From an uncultured Ferrovum sp. (lineage in GTDB: Bacteria; Pseudomonadota; Gammaproteobacteria; Burkholderiales; Ferrovaceae), in the NCBI GenBank assembly GCA_903863375.1, contig CAIPBT010000072.1:1-50672 (forward strand): a DNA stretch of 50,672 nt, in the 5' to 3' direction. The notes beneath the pieces are model-generated. The model was not told where the DNA came from. It worked only from the letters and a program-made list of their open reading frames with translations, and did not search any database. Of the stretch, positions 17,729-28,700 are shown piece by piece. The translations under genes and the position numbers were made by a program. Position 1 is the stretch's first letter; every line of letters begins with the position of its first letter.

Positions 17729-19529
17729 GTTGCAGTACTCCAGGCAGGATGCACGCCTGGAAGGCGCGCAACAATCCAGAACGATCAATGTGCTGGCCAA
17801 TCACCAGCACGCGGGGAAACTCTTCCTGTTGGGGCGCATGCGCTGCGATCGCGGCTTGTCCCCCGGCCAGGTCAAAGCGGACCCAGCCGGCGCCAGCGCG
17901 CGCAATGCCCTTCACGCGAGCCAGCTCGCCGAAGCCGCCCTGCCCCAGTTCATCCAGCAGATGGCGCAGTTGCAGCGCATCACAGCTGCCCTGCAGGGGA
18001 CTGCTCCAGCTCTCCAGTCCCAGGGTGTCCAGTCTCGGGGTGTCCAGTCCCGGGGCGTCCGGTCCCAGGGTGTACGGTCCCGGCGCGTTTGAGCGCAGTC
18101 GCGCTGCCCCGGCAGGTTCGGCTTTCGGGTGGTAAGACATGGCAGTCGGCCGGGCGGGTGCTCTACTGGCCGGCAGGTTCGCGAGCAGGCGGCCATCCTC
18201 GGGCACGCCATGACAGGCGTAGATCAGCTCGGCGCCGGGCTGGATGGCCTGCAGCGTGTGGCGGATCACGGCCAGCGCACTAGCCTGCACCAGATCCACC
18301 TTGTTCACCAGAATCTGGCGCGACACCCTGACCTGGGCCTCGAACCAACTGGGGCGACGGGCATAGTCTGCAAGAAAGGCTCCGGCATCGATCACCGTGG
18401 TCACGCGCACCTGTCCGACCACGGATGCCAGTGCCGGGTTGCGCAGGGCGCCCAGCAGCGCTGCAAGGTCGGCCACGCCAGACGGTTCAATCAACACCCG
18501 GTGTGGCGCATGGCGGGCGGCCAGCCGGGTCAACTGCCCGGCCAGATCATCACGCAGGGTGCAGCAGATGCAGCCATTGGCCAGTTCGAGCACTTCCGCG
18601 CCCCGCCCGGCCAGCAGCGCGCCATCAATGCCCAGGCTCGCGAAATCATTCGCCAGCACCAGCGTGCGTTCGGCCGGACTGGCGCCATCGAGCAGCCGGC
18701 GCATCACCGTGGTCTTGCCCGCCCCCAGAAACCCTGCCACCACATCGATGCGCAGGGGGGTTGCCACAGTCGGCCGCGCTGCGAGGCTCCAGTCCCACAG
18801 CCGCGCAAATGGCAGGGGCAGCACCAGCACCCAATGTTCGATGATGGCGAGCACCATCAGGGTCGCAGTGAACGTCCACGCCAGCTGCCGGAAGGACGCC
18901 GCTGGTGCTGCCATGGCTTCACCAACCATCAGGCTGCAGACGACCGTCGAGACCGTGATCGAAACCGGGAACAGCAGGTTGATGGGAGCCTCGCGCAGAA
19001 AGCTGCGCAGGAAGACCAGGTGATCCGGCAGGAACTGCGCATTCAGGTTGCGCACCCCGAGAAACACATTGAGCTTGGCACTCTGGTGCATCCACCACAG
19101 GGTCAGGAAGGTCCAGGCGCCAACTGCGTTGGGCTGCCCCCAGCTCAGCGCCATGACCGCTGCCGCGAATCCCAGGATGGCCAGCTCATGCCACAGGCTG
19201 GCGGCCACCGCATGGCCCAGGTGGGTCCAGCCAGAGCAGCCCTCCGCACAGGGAGCCTTGCGCGGCCCGGTCACCAGGCCGGTGTAGAAACTCACCTCCA
19301 GCCAGCTCCAGACCAGCAGTCCAGCCAGGAACCCGCCGTAGGCACCTGCCACCGTGGTCACCGGTGCCAGGGCATGCAGCCCCCACAGACCAGCGGCGGC
19401 CAGCATGCTGGCCCCAGCCAGCGTATAGCCGAAGGTGTGGCGTGGCAGGCCATCCAGAAAGATGATCAGACCCGTACTGAACCACCACGCCACCAGGGCA
19501 AACAGCATCGGTTGCAGGAGCGTGAGCAC
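17721..19529 (-). CDS. puhE: PuhE photosynthetic complex assembly protein fused to a G3E (CobW-type) GTPase
   Basis: 602 residues in two parts. Residues 1-250 match PuhE (photosynthetic complex assembly protein 2), a membrane protein needed for normal reaction-centre levels: several hydrophobic helices, VSFYTGLVTGPRKAPC (79-94), SWGQPNAVGAWTFLTLWWMHQSAKLNVFLGVRN (129-161) and LLFPVSITVST. Residues 258-602 are a G3E P-loop GTPase (COG0523/CobW type): Walker A GFLGAGKTT at 266-274, metal-binding GCICC with Cys320, Cys322 and Cys323, G4 NKVD at 409-412, and a C-terminal domain. G3E proteins insert or deliver metals. PuhE is normally a stand-alone protein of about this N-terminal size. The start is GTG at 19529; an ATG seven codons on is possible. 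The gene overlaps bchI by 8 bp, so a link to Mg chelation or metal loading is a fair inference. A 15-bp repeat expands the GTPase linker (residues ~482-506). Confidence 0.88.
   Translation of the reverse strand: MLTLLQPMLFALVAWWFSTGLIIFLDGLPRHTFGYTLAGASMLAAAGLWGLHALAPVTTVAGAYGGFLAGLLVWSWLEVSFYTGLVTGPRKAPCAEGCSGWTHLGHAVAASLWHELAILGFAAAVMALSWGQPNAVGAWTFLTLWWMHQSAKLNVFLGVRNLNAQFLPDHLVFLRSFLREAPINLLFPVSITVSTVVCSLMVGEAMAAPAASFRQLAWTFTATLMVLAIIEHWVLVLPLPFARLWDWSLAARPTVATPLRIDVVAGFLGAGKTTVMRRLLDGASPAERTLVLANDFASLGIDGALLAGRGAEVLELANGCICCTLRDDLAGQLTRLAARHAPHRVLIEPSGVADLAALLGALRNPALASVVGQVRVTTVIDAGAFLADYARRPSWFEAQVRVSRQILVNKVDLVQASALAVIRHTLQAIQPGAELIYACHGVPEDGRLLANLPASRAPARPTAMSYHPKAEPAGAARLRSNAPGPYTLGPDAPGLDTPRLDTLGLESWSSPLQGSCDALQLRHLLDELGQGGFGELARVKGIARAGAGWVRFDLAGGQAAIAAHAPQQEEFPRVLVIGQHIDRSGLLRAFQACILPGVLQHG
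18011..18085. repeat. 15-bp tandem repeat, five units
   Basis: Five imperfect units of TGTCCAGTCCCGGGG-like sequence, in frame inside the GTPase part of the puhE fusion gene. On the minus strand they encode a repeated five-residue pattern (such as PGLDT, PRLDT). The flanking coding sequence is not repetitive. Confidence 0.85.
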
Positions 19530-19541
19530 GGCAGCCAGACC

Positions 19542-20606
19542 TTACCAGGCCGGAACCAGGCGGATATCTGCCGGCAGGCGGTTCGGAACCACCGGATGCA
19601 GATACAGCCGCACAAACAGCGTGGCTGCCTGCACCGCGCACCAGCCGCGGGTCAGCCAGCCGCTCAGGCCGCCGCGACGTTTGGCCCCTTCGCTGGCATC
19701 GAGCACCGCGCGCAGCGAAGCGAGCAGGGTCCGGAATGCCGGATGATTGGTATCGAGGGTGAACGGAAAGACCTGGCGGGTGATCGCCGAGGTGATGTCG
19801 AACACCTGGAAATCGTATTGCTGGGGGTCGAGGCCGAAGGCATCGTGCAGCACCACCCGACGCTGGTCGCGCACATACATGGTGGCGTAGACCGCCACCA
19901 GGAAAAAGCGGATCCACAGCCGGTTGCGACCGGCGAGCAGGGAAGGATCGGCGCGCATCAGCAGGGCGAAGGCTTCGCCGTGACGGAATTCGTCATTGCA
20001 CCAGCGCTCGAACCACGAAAAGATCGGATGAAATCGGAATTCCGGGTGGGCTTCCAGTTGCCGGTAAATCGAGATGTACCGGGCGTAGCCGATTTTCTCG
20101 GACAGATAGGTGGCGTAAAAGATGAATTTGGGCGCGAAGTAGGTCTGTTTTTTTTCGCGCTTCAGCCGGCCCAGATCGACCGCCAACCCGAAGTCCCGCA
20201 AGGAATGGTTGATGAAGCTGGCGTGCCGGGCCTCATCGCGCGCCATGCTGCGCATCAGTTCCTTGATGTCGGGGTTGGTGACGTGCTTGGCGATCTCGTT
20301 GTACAGCACGCAACCCGAGTATTCGGCCGTCACCGAGCTGATCAGGAAATCGAGAAACTCGGACCGCAGCGGCTCCTGCAACTGGTCGACCGCCTCCTTG
20401 AAACTGCCGGCGCGTTCAAAGTGCCCCTTGTTGATGTCGGCACGAAACTCCTCCATCAGCGCGTCCCAGTCCTGGCGCACCGGACTGACGTCGATCCGGT
20501 CCATGGCCGCAAAGTCGGTGGTGTAAAAGCGCGGGGCCAGCAGGCTGTCCTGGCGGGCGGCTTCCGTGGAATCGAGGGGGGGTGCGCAGTCGAACAGGTC
20601 ATCCAT
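19542..20606 (-). CDS. acsF: Aerobic Mg-protoporphyrin IX monomethyl ester oxidative cyclase
   Basis: Diiron oxygenase that forms the fifth ring (E) of chlorophylls using O2. The 354-residue protein has the ligand motifs [12 protein letters not shown] (Glu95), [11 protein letters not shown] (DEARH at 124-128) and [13 protein letters not shown] (206-209), plus the membrane-associated C-terminal region. ATG at 20606 has GGAG 11 nt upstream. It lies between puhC and puhE, its usual place in many beta- and alphaproteobacterial clusters. No anaerobic bchE is present in the window, so at least aerobic ring closure is encoded here. Confidence 0.96.
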   Translation of the reverse strand: MDDLFDCAPPLDSTEAARQDSLLAPRFYTTDFAAMDRIDVSPVRQDWDALMEEFRADINKGHFERAGSFKEAVDQLQEPLRSEFLDFLISSVTAEYSGCVLYNEIAKHVTNPDIKELMRSMARDEARHASFINHSLRDFGLAVDLGRLKREKKQTYFAPKFIFYATYLSEKIGYARYISIYRQLEAHPEFRFHPIFSWFERWCNDEFRHGEAFALLMRADPSLLAGRNRLWIRFFLVAVYATMYVRDQRRVVLHDAFGLDPQQYDFQVFDITSAITRQVFPFTLDTNHPAFRTLLASLRAVLDASEGAKRRGGLSGWLTRGWCAVQAATLFVRLYLHPVVPNRLPADIRLVPAW

Positions 20607-20642
20607 GATCAGGCTCTCCGGACATTCATGATTCGGGGGTGG

Positions 20643-21077
20643 TCAGCAATCCCGCCGGGTGCAGCGCACCGGCAAGGTGGCAAGCGGTGTGGCCGGCAGG
20701 GTAAGCAGCGGGGCCGTCTTTTCCACGGCAGTCGCGCCAAAGGCGCGCAGGGCCATGCTGCGATGGGTCAGGGGATCTTCCAGATTGAGGCCCGTCTGGG
20801 GATCAACCCACAGGCGATAGGGCTGGCTGCGGTCGAGGCCATGGGTCAGCCGGTAGTGCTGCAGGCCGCGCACCGTGATACGCAGGAAGGTGTTGTCGTC
20901 CCCTTCCAGCATGCGTACGAGACCCAGCGAATGGCCGTCGAGGATCGCCTCGCGACCATCCTCCAGCGGCACGAACTGCAGCAGGCGCTCGGGACTGGCG
21001 CCGACCGGCTGCGCCACGGCGAGACCGGCCAGCAGCAGCATGGCCAGCAGCACCGGGCACGGCCTTGCGGCACTCAC
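20643..21077 (-). CDS. puhC: PuhC photosynthetic complex assembly protein
   Basis: Small membrane-anchored protein needed for reaction-centre/LH1 assembly. The 144-residue protein has one N-terminal hydrophobic segment (LLAMLLLAGLAVAQPVGA) and then the PuhC core: ERLLQFVPLEDGREAILDG, EGDDNTFLRITVRGL, DPQTGLNLEDP and ALRAFGATA. The start is GTG at 21077, overlapping the puhB stop as GTGA with GGGAG 6 nt upstream; longer in-frame readings lie inside puhB. acsF follows after 36 bp. Confidence 0.86.
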   Translation of the reverse strand: MSAARPCPVLLAMLLLAGLAVAQPVGASPERLLQFVPLEDGREAILDGHSLGLVRMLEGDDNTFLRITVRGLQHYRLTHGLDRSQPYRLWVDPQTGLNLEDPLTHRSMALRAFGATAVEKTAPLLTLPATPLATLPVRCTRRDC

Positions 21078-21748
21078 GTGGCGCTCCCGGCCCGCCGGCC
21101 GGCCTGGACGGTTGCACCCGCCCGGCTGGCTTCGCTGTCGGCAGGCGTGCCGGCTTCCGTGTGGCGCAGGGCGGCCGTCAGGGCAGGCAGCAGGTTGGCT
21201 TGCGCCCGGGCTGACAGGTCGCGCAGCACCGGCTGCACGCGACCGGTCTGCCAGCCCTGCACGTGGGGCCACAGGGCATAAGCCTGCAGGCGCGACTGCG
21301 GCGCCAAGGTCAGGATCACATCGGCACGGCCTTCGCCCAGCGGACGCACCGCCACGTTATCGATCAGACGCAACGGCAGGTTGACGGTGATCGGCAAGGC
21401 CACCCCCGTCTGCAGCACCAACCGTTCGCGGGTCAGGGCATACGTACTGTTGCGCGCGATCAGCCAGCCCAGGGCGGCCAACAGGCCGAATCCGGCCAGG
21501 GCCACCGGCCCGATGCTGGTGGCGCGCGACAGCACGTCCACCGGGGCACCGCCAGCGTGCCAGGCAGTCACGCCCCGCCAGACCGCCAGCAGCACGAACC
21601 ATCCTGCCACCCAGCGCAGTCGCAGCAGGCGGAAGGCAAATGCCCAGGGCTGCGGCCGTTCCGACCAGAGCACGTGTTCGCCCGAGGGCAAAGGCTCGGC
21701 GATGCCCTCGATATGGTCGCGGACAACGCGGATCACGGCGGCGCTCAC
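21074..21748 (-). CDS. puhB: PuhB photosynthetic complex assembly protein
   Basis: Integral membrane assembly factor for the reaction centre, with a bacterial PH-like domain. The 224-residue protein has GEHVLWSERPQPWAFAFRLLRLRW near the N-terminus, two or three hydrophobic helices (including GWFVLLAVWRGVTAW and PVALAGFGLLAALGWLIARN), and STYALTRERLVLQTGVALPITVNLPLRLIDNV, a typical PuhB block. The GTG at 21748 overlaps the puhA stop as GTGA. The reading frame is open a long way upstream in puhA, but nothing there is conserved. Confidence 0.9.
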   Translation of the reverse strand: MSAAVIRVVRDHIEGIAEPLPSGEHVLWSERPQPWAFAFRLLRLRWVAGWFVLLAVWRGVTAWHAGGAPVDVLSRATSIGPVALAGFGLLAALGWLIARNSTYALTRERLVLQTGVALPITVNLPLRLIDNVAVRPLGEGRADVILTLAPQSRLQAYALWPHVQGWQTGRVQPVLRDLSARAQANLLPALTAALRHTEAGTPADSEASRAGATVQAGRRAGSAT

Positions 21749-22518
21749 ACCAGCGGTCCGAGACGCTCGGGCGAGCCGTACAGATGGCCACCACCGAAAA
21801 AGCCACTGATCTGGTCTTCTTCCCGCAGGCTGACCTGATCGGGATGGGCCGTCCGCGGAACCTTGGCGAAATGCGGCGCGAACAGCGAAACCACCCGCAC
21901 CCGGCCACCGGAAATCGTGCTGAACGGTACCGGCACCAGCAAACGGCTGCCGCCGCCCGCGGGCTCGACCTCCAGGTATCGGACCAGCGATTCCGCGCGA
22001 TCCACCCAGCACTCGGTTACCTTGCCCACTTCAGTGCCACAGGCGGCCACAACGGGCATGCCGCGCGGATCATCGTCCTCGGCAGCGATGTTGAAATCGG
22101 CAGCCACGCGCAGGGGCACGATCTTGGCCCGGCCATCGGTGGCAAGATCCGGCTCGGTGGACCGCATCGCCCAGGCTGCCGGCCCCAGGCCGTCGACCAT
22201 CGGATCGCCGGTCGGTACCAGGGGAGACCCGGCCCCGCCGTCGTACGACACGCCCGCGACCGGACGCTCATCCGAACCGCCGCCCGTCGGGGCGTGACGC
22301 TCGCCACCGCCGTTTGGCAGCAAAAACACCTTCGGCTTCGGCATGCCCCACAGTCCCTCCGGATTCATGGGTGGCAGGCGCTCGTGCGAAACGGTGGGAT
22401 AGCCCTCGCGCTTGCTCTCGCGGTGCAGATACACCACCAGGCTGAAGAAGAACAGCCAGAACAGATACAGCGTGAGTTGTGCAACGTCGATATAACCAGT
22501 GATGGCGCCTGTTTCCAT
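21745..22518 (-). CDS. puhA: Photosynthetic reaction centre H subunit
   Basis: Caps the cytoplasmic face of the reaction centre and gates proton entry to the QB site. The 257-residue protein has a short periplasmic N-terminus (METGAITGYIDVAQL), a single membrane helix (about 13-31, LTLYLFWLFFFSLVVYLHRE), the REGYP motif, the LPNGG segment, and a soluble domain with VGKVTECWVDRAESLVRYLEVE and the C-terminal REEDQISGFFGGGHLYGSPERLGPLV. Together with the lhaA-puhA-puhB-puhC order this is unambiguous. Confidence 0.97.
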   Translation of the reverse strand: METGAITGYIDVAQLTLYLFWLFFFSLVVYLHRESKREGYPTVSHERLPPMNPEGLWGMPKPKVFLLPNGGGERHAPTGGGSDERPVAGVSYDGGAGSPLVPTGDPMVDGLGPAAWAMRSTEPDLATDGRAKIVPLRVAADFNIAAEDDDPRGMPVVAACGTEVGKVTECWVDRAESLVRYLEVEPAGGGSRLLVPVPFSTISGGRVRVVSLFAPHFAKVPRTAHPDQVSLREEDQISGFFGGGHLYGSPERLGPLV

Positions 22519-22575
22519 GATGAAGTCTCCGTTTGCGCGCGATGAGAGGTTGCCGTCGCCTGAGGTCGGCGGCCG

Positions 22576-24021
22576 TCAGCCGGGAAATTCCGCCAGCCCG
22601 AAGCTGGCTTTTTTGGACTGCAGGTCCATCCGTGCCCGACGCACAAGCGGACCCACCACGATCAGCACAACAAACAGCAGGGCAATCTCGACGTGGTAAA
22701 CCACGCCGTAGGCGCTGTCCCGTCCTTGCATGGCGGCGCCCAGCCAGCCATGGGTTACCCAACTGGCAACCAGATCCTTGAGCGCGGCACCACAGGCCAC
22801 CGCCACGCCGGCCGCCGTGGCCTGCACGGCGCCCCAGGCGCCGAGCGCGATGCCACTGTCGGCGTGGTCGCGATGCACCATGGCGGCCGTGAGTGACCCC
22901 AGGCCAAACAGGCCACCCCCAAATCCAATACCGAAGGCGCCGGCGCGGAACAGCCAGGGCGACGCCAGCGGAGCCGACAGGATCACCAGCGCGAACGCGA
23001 AGATGCCCGCCACCACGCCCATGGCGGCAACCCGCCACGGGTCGGCACGCTGTTCCAGCCAGCGTGCGGCCAGCGAAAAAGCGAGCAGCGTGCCCGACGC
23101 CGTCAGTGCGGTGAGGGAGGTGGTGGCGGACACGGGCAGCCCCAGCACTTCTCCGCCGTAGGGTTCCAGCAGGATGTCCTGCATGCTGAAGGCTGCCGTA
23201 CCCAGGGCAACGGCCACCAGGCTGCGCAGCACGCCAGGCTGGCGTCGGTAACCAGCCCAGCTCTCCTCGAAAGCCGGAGGCGGCGCCGCGGGGTCGTGGC
23301 GCCCGGGATTGCGCGATTCCTGCTGCCACAGCGCAATACAGTTCACGACCAGCGTGAGCAGGCCGGCACCCTGCAGCACCCGGATCAGTTTGACCGGCTG
23401 GTAATCGGTGAGCAGCACGCCGAACACCAGGCTGCTGGCTACCATGCCGACCAGCAGCATCACATACAGCAGGCAGACCACCCGGGGGCGCTTCTCCTCG
23501 GGTGCCAGATCCGTCGCCAGGGCAAGCCCGGCGGTCTGCACGGTATGCATGCCTGCGCCAACCAGCAGGAAGGCAAAGGCGGCTCCCGCCTGTCCGATCC
23601 AGGCGGGTCCGTGGGTGTCACCGGACAGCAGGATCAGGGCAAAGGGCAGGATGGCCAGGCCACCAAACTGCAGCAGCGTGCCCATCCACAGATACGGCAC
23701 CCGGCGCCATCCGAGCGCGCTGCGGTAATGATCCGACTTATGGCCGAGCAGGGCGCGAAACGGGGCGAACACCAGGGGCAAGGACACCAGCAGGGCAACC
23801 GCACTTGCCGACGCGCCCATTTCCACGATCAGGATGCGGTTCAGGGTGCCGTTCAGCAGCACCAGCGCCATGCCTACCGTGCACTGGAACAGCGAGAGCC
23901 GCAACATGCGCGCCAGGCTAAAGTGGCTGGAGGCGGCATCCGCGAACGGCAGATACCGCGCCCCGATCTGGCTCCACTGGCGCAGCATGCGGTCACGCAC
24001 CCGGGCGCGGACGGCAATCAT
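22576..24021 (-). CDS. lhaA: LhaA, PucC-family light-harvesting 1 assembly transporter-like protein
   Basis: Polytopic membrane protein of the major-facilitator superfamily (PucC/LhaA branch) that helps assemble the LH1 antenna and may deliver bacteriochlorophyll. The 481-residue protein has about 12 hydrophobic helices and family motifs LNRILIVEMGASASAVALLVSLPLVFAPFRALLGHKSD (about residues 60-98), ATDLAPEEKRPRVV, and MQDILLEPYGGEVLGLPVSATT. The ATG at 24021 overlaps the bchM stop as ATGA with GAGG 9 nt upstream. puhA follows 57 bp later, the standard lhaA-puhA arrangement. Confidence 0.94.
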   Translation of the reverse strand: MIAVRARVRDRMLRQWSQIGARYLPFADAASSHFSLARMLRLSLFQCTVGMALVLLNGTLNRILIVEMGASASAVALLVSLPLVFAPFRALLGHKSDHYRSALGWRRVPYLWMGTLLQFGGLAILPFALILLSGDTHGPAWIGQAGAAFAFLLVGAGMHTVQTAGLALATDLAPEEKRPRVVCLLYVMLLVGMVASSLVFGVLLTDYQPVKLIRVLQGAGLLTLVVNCIALWQQESRNPGRHDPAAPPPAFEESWAGYRRQPGVLRSLVAVALGTAAFSMQDILLEPYGGEVLGLPVSATTSLTALTASGTLLAFSLAARWLEQRADPWRVAAMGVVAGIFAFALVILSAPLASPWLFRAGAFGIGFGGGLFGLGSLTAAMVHRDHADSGIALGAWGAVQATAAGVAVACGAALKDLVASWVTHGWLGAAMQGRDSAYGVVYHVEIALLFVVLIVVGPLVRRARMDLQSKKASFGLAEFPG

Positions 24022-24722
24022 GCGCACAGCACCTCAAGCGCCTGCGAGGTGTAGAAGTAGTGGGCCACCCGATCGCTGCGCGCCGGGATCAGATGGGGTG
24101 CCCGGTCGGGTTCGGCCAGCAGGTTGAGCAGGTGGCGGCGCTGGATCGGCACCACCGCCGGCGAGCGGTCACCGCGCGGAAACAGGCGTCCGACGGCCAG
24201 CATGGTGGTCAGCAGCAGGTTGCTCGGCGTGTAGGTGAAGCAGATGCTGCGACGGGTTCGCGCCCCCAGTTCCGCCAGGGCGTGAACGGTATCCTCGGCG
24301 CCGTAATGGATCAGCGAATCCATGGCAACCACATGATCGAACTGACCGAGCGCGGGGTCGGCAAAATCGCCGACCGCAAACTCGATGCGTCCGCGCGGCA
24401 CCTGCCCGGCAAAGCGCTCTTCGCCCAGGCGGACGAGCGTGGGCGACAGGTCGATTGCCAGCACGTCGGCACCGCGCGAGGCCAGTTCGGCAGCCAGCAC
24501 ACAGGTGCCACAGCCGGCATCCAGGATGCGCAGGCCCGACAGGTCGTCCGGCAGCCAGGACAGCAGGGTGTTGCGCATCTGCCGCCGTCCTTCCCGCACG
24601 GTGGCGCGCACACCGCTCACCGGCACATCCGAGGTCAGGCGCTTCCAGGCATCGGCCGCCGTGCGGTCGAAATACTGGAGCAACTGCCCACGCCGCTCTT
24701 CATAAGTGATGGTGGTCGGCAT
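24018..24722 (-). CDS. bchM: Mg-protoporphyrin IX O-methyltransferase
   Basis: SAM-dependent enzyme that methylates the C13 propionate of Mg-protoporphyrin IX. The 234-residue protein has an N-terminal YFDRTAADAWKRLTSD typical of BchM, SAM motif I ILDAGCGTCVLAAEL and the acidic ADVLAIDLSPTLV, then MDSLIHYGAED and the C-terminal HYFYTSQALEVL. ATG at 24722; bchL ends 10 bp upstream, and lhaA overlaps downstream. Confidence 0.95.
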   Translation of the reverse strand: MPTTITYEERRGQLLQYFDRTAADAWKRLTSDVPVSGVRATVREGRRQMRNTLLSWLPDDLSGLRILDAGCGTCVLAAELASRGADVLAIDLSPTLVRLGEERFAGQVPRGRIEFAVGDFADPALGQFDHVVAMDSLIHYGAEDTVHALAELGARTRRSICFTYTPSNLLLTTMLAVGRLFPRGDRSPAVVPIQRRHLLNLLAEPDRAPHLIPARSDRVAHYFYTSQALEVLCA

Positions 24723-24732
24723 GGCGTTCCCC

Positions 24733-25755
<1,023 letters not shown>

Positions 25756-28700
25756 TCAGGCAGCGGCGGCGTGCGCCACCCCCTCGAAAACGCCCTCCAG
25801 ACGGTCCTCCAGCTCGTCGCTGGCGTTCTGCAGGGCTTCCAGGACGCTGTCGTCCGGCTGCCAGTAATTGCGTTGCTGAGCTTCCAGCAGCCGGTTGGCG
25901 AGCTTCGCCGAGGCCGCCGGATTGAGCTCCGCCAGCCGGTTGCGCATCTCCTGGTCCAGCACGAAGGTCTCGCTGAGGCGCTGGTAAACCCAGGGTTCAA
26001 CCTGGCCGGTGGTCGCCGACCAGCCGAGGGTGTTGGCAACGTGCTGTTCGATCTGCCGCACGCCTTCATAGCCGTGTGACAGCATGCCTTCGTACCACTT
26101 GGGATTGAGCATGCGGGTGCGTGCCTCGAGGGCCACCTGTTCGGACAGGGTGCGAACCCGCCCTTCACCGACGGTCTGGTCGCCGATGTAGACCGGCAGG
26201 CTCTCGCCGCGGGCCTTTTCGACGGCCTTGCTGATGCCGCCCAAAGTATCAAAGTAATAGTCGATGCTGGTCACGCCCAGTTCCATCGAGTCGAGGTTCT
26301 GGTACGCCAGGTCGACACCGGACAGGGCTTTCTGCAGCAGGGCCGCTTGGGCTACCGGCTTGCCGTCGGTGCCATAGGCAAAACACTTGCGCGCCGTGTA
26401 GGTGTCGGCAATCTCGTCACCGTCTTCCCACTCCGAGCTGTACACGAGGTTGCCCACATTGGCGCCGTAGGCCCCATCGGCATTGCTGAACACCCGCAGG
26501 GCGGCATCCTCGAGCGAGCATCCCTGCTCGGCCATGGCGCTCAACGCATTGGCGCGGATCGGGTTATGGGTGGCGGGTTCATCGGCCTGCGCGCAGGCCA
26601 GGGCAGCCTGGGCAAGCAGCTTGGTCTGCAGCGGCAGCAGGTCACGGAAGATGCCTGACAGGGTCACCACCACGTCGACACGCGGCCGCCCGAGTTCCAC
26701 CAGATCCATCACCACCGCACCGCACAGCCGCCCGTAGGCATCGAAGCGCGGCCGTGCCCCCATCAGGGCCAGCGCGAGTCCGATCGGACTGCCCTCGGTT
26801 TTCAGGGTATCGGTTCCCCACAGCACCAGGGCAATGGAGCGCGGGTAGGCATTGCCCTGCTCGACATGCCGGTCGAGCAGACGCTGTGCCTGGCGGGCAC
26901 CATCGTGCAGCGCGAAAGCGGTTGGAATGCGGAACGGATCGAAGCCGTGCATGTTGCGGCCGCTCGGCAGGACATCGGCCGTGCGCAGCACATCGCCACC
27001 GGGTGCTGGCCGGATGTAGCCGGCATCGAGGGCATGCAGCAGGGCAGGCAGTTCGTGATCCTGCGCGAGCAGCGCGGCGGCTGGTGCCAGCCGTTCGAGA
27101 ACTGGCAGCAGGTCTGCCTGACCGGCGGCCGCCACTTTCGGTGTCGCGCCCTCTGCAAGCCGCTGCGCCACGTCGTACGGCAAGGGCGCACCGTGGCTGG
27201 ACTCGGCCATGGCGGCCAGCAGCTCGGCCCGTTCCTGCAGCGCTGCTGTTTCGCCCATCACGTGCAGGCCGGTGGGGATCAGGGTCAGCTCGACTTCCAG
27301 CACGGTTTCCCAGAGTTTCTGCAGGCCATCGGCCGTGGACAGGTCCAGCGTGTCGGCCTGTTCCGCGATCAGTGCTGCCAGATCCGCACGTTCGAGGTGC
27401 GCTTCCACCGGCAGGGCACGCTCGCGTTGCAGGCTCTCCTTCAGGTCGACCAGCCCGCGATAGAGCCCGGCCCGTGCTACCGGTGGCGTCAGGTAGCTGA
27501 TCAGCGTGGCCGCACTGCGTCGCTTGGCAATGCTGCCCTCGGAAGGATTGTTGCCGGCATACAGATAAATGTGGGGCAGGTCGCCGATCAGACGGTCTGG
27601 CCAGCAGGCGTCAGACAGCCCCGTCTGTTTGCCGGGCATGAATTCCAGGGCGCCGTGCGTGCCGAAATGCACGCAGGCATGGGCGTTGAAGTCTTCCCGC
27701 AGCCAGCGATAGAACGCCGAGAACGCATGGGTCGGCGCGAAGCCGCCCTCAAAGAGCAGGCGCATGGGATCGCCCTCGTAGCCGATCGCAGGCTGGATGC
27801 CGATGAAGACATCGCCAAAGCGCTCGCCCAGGACAAACAGCGAACTGCCGTCGCTGAGCTGGCGTCCCGGTGCGGCACCCCACTGCCCCTCGATCTGTTT
27901 CAGGTGGGGCTCGCGCCGCACATGATCACCCACCGGGATACGCGTGTGCACATTGGCTTCGGTGCCATGCTGGGCGGCATTGCCGTGCAGGATGCGATCC
28001 CGCAGGTCGTCCACACTGGCCGGTACCTCGACCTGGTAGCCAGCGGCCTTCAGACCAAGCAGGGTGTTGTAGAGCGACGCAAACACCGCGAGGTTCTGTG
28101 CGGTACCCACGCCGCCGGAGTTCGGCGGGAAATTGAAGATCACGATGGCCAGGCGACGCTGGGCGGCGGGCGTACGGCGCAGCCGTACCAGCCGCAGCAG
28201 GCGCGCTGCCAGCATCGCTGCGCGCTCGCCATGCACCTGCATGGTCGGCTTGGTGTCATCTACCCGCTCACGACGGCCGCCATAGACCATCGGCCCTGTG
28301 CATCCGTCCAGTTCGGGAATGGCCACCATGATGGTCGACTCAACCGGCGTCAGGCCACGGCCGGAACCCTCCCATTGATCCAGCGACTGGAATTCGAGGG
28401 GGTGTGCTGCCAGGTAGGGCACATCGAGCCGCGCCAGAATGTCGTGCGCGGCAGCGGAATCGTTGTACGCCGGTCCGCCAACCAGCGAAAAACCGGTCAA
28501 CGATAGAAACGCATCGACCGTGCTGTGGCCCTGCGCATCGAAGAGGAATTTCTCGATCGCCGGACGGGCATCCAGACCACTGGCAAACATTGGTACCGCC
28601 TGCAGGCCACGCGCCTCGAGGGCCATGATCACGCCATCGTAATGGGCGGAGTCCCCTGCCAGCACATACGAGCGCAGGACCAATACCCCCACCCGGCCCT

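Noticed and set aside
18129-21281. A plus-strand open frame of more than 1000 codons
   Set aside because: It runs antisense across puhE, acsF and puhC and its translation (rich in Gln, His, Gly, Arg) has no domain signal.
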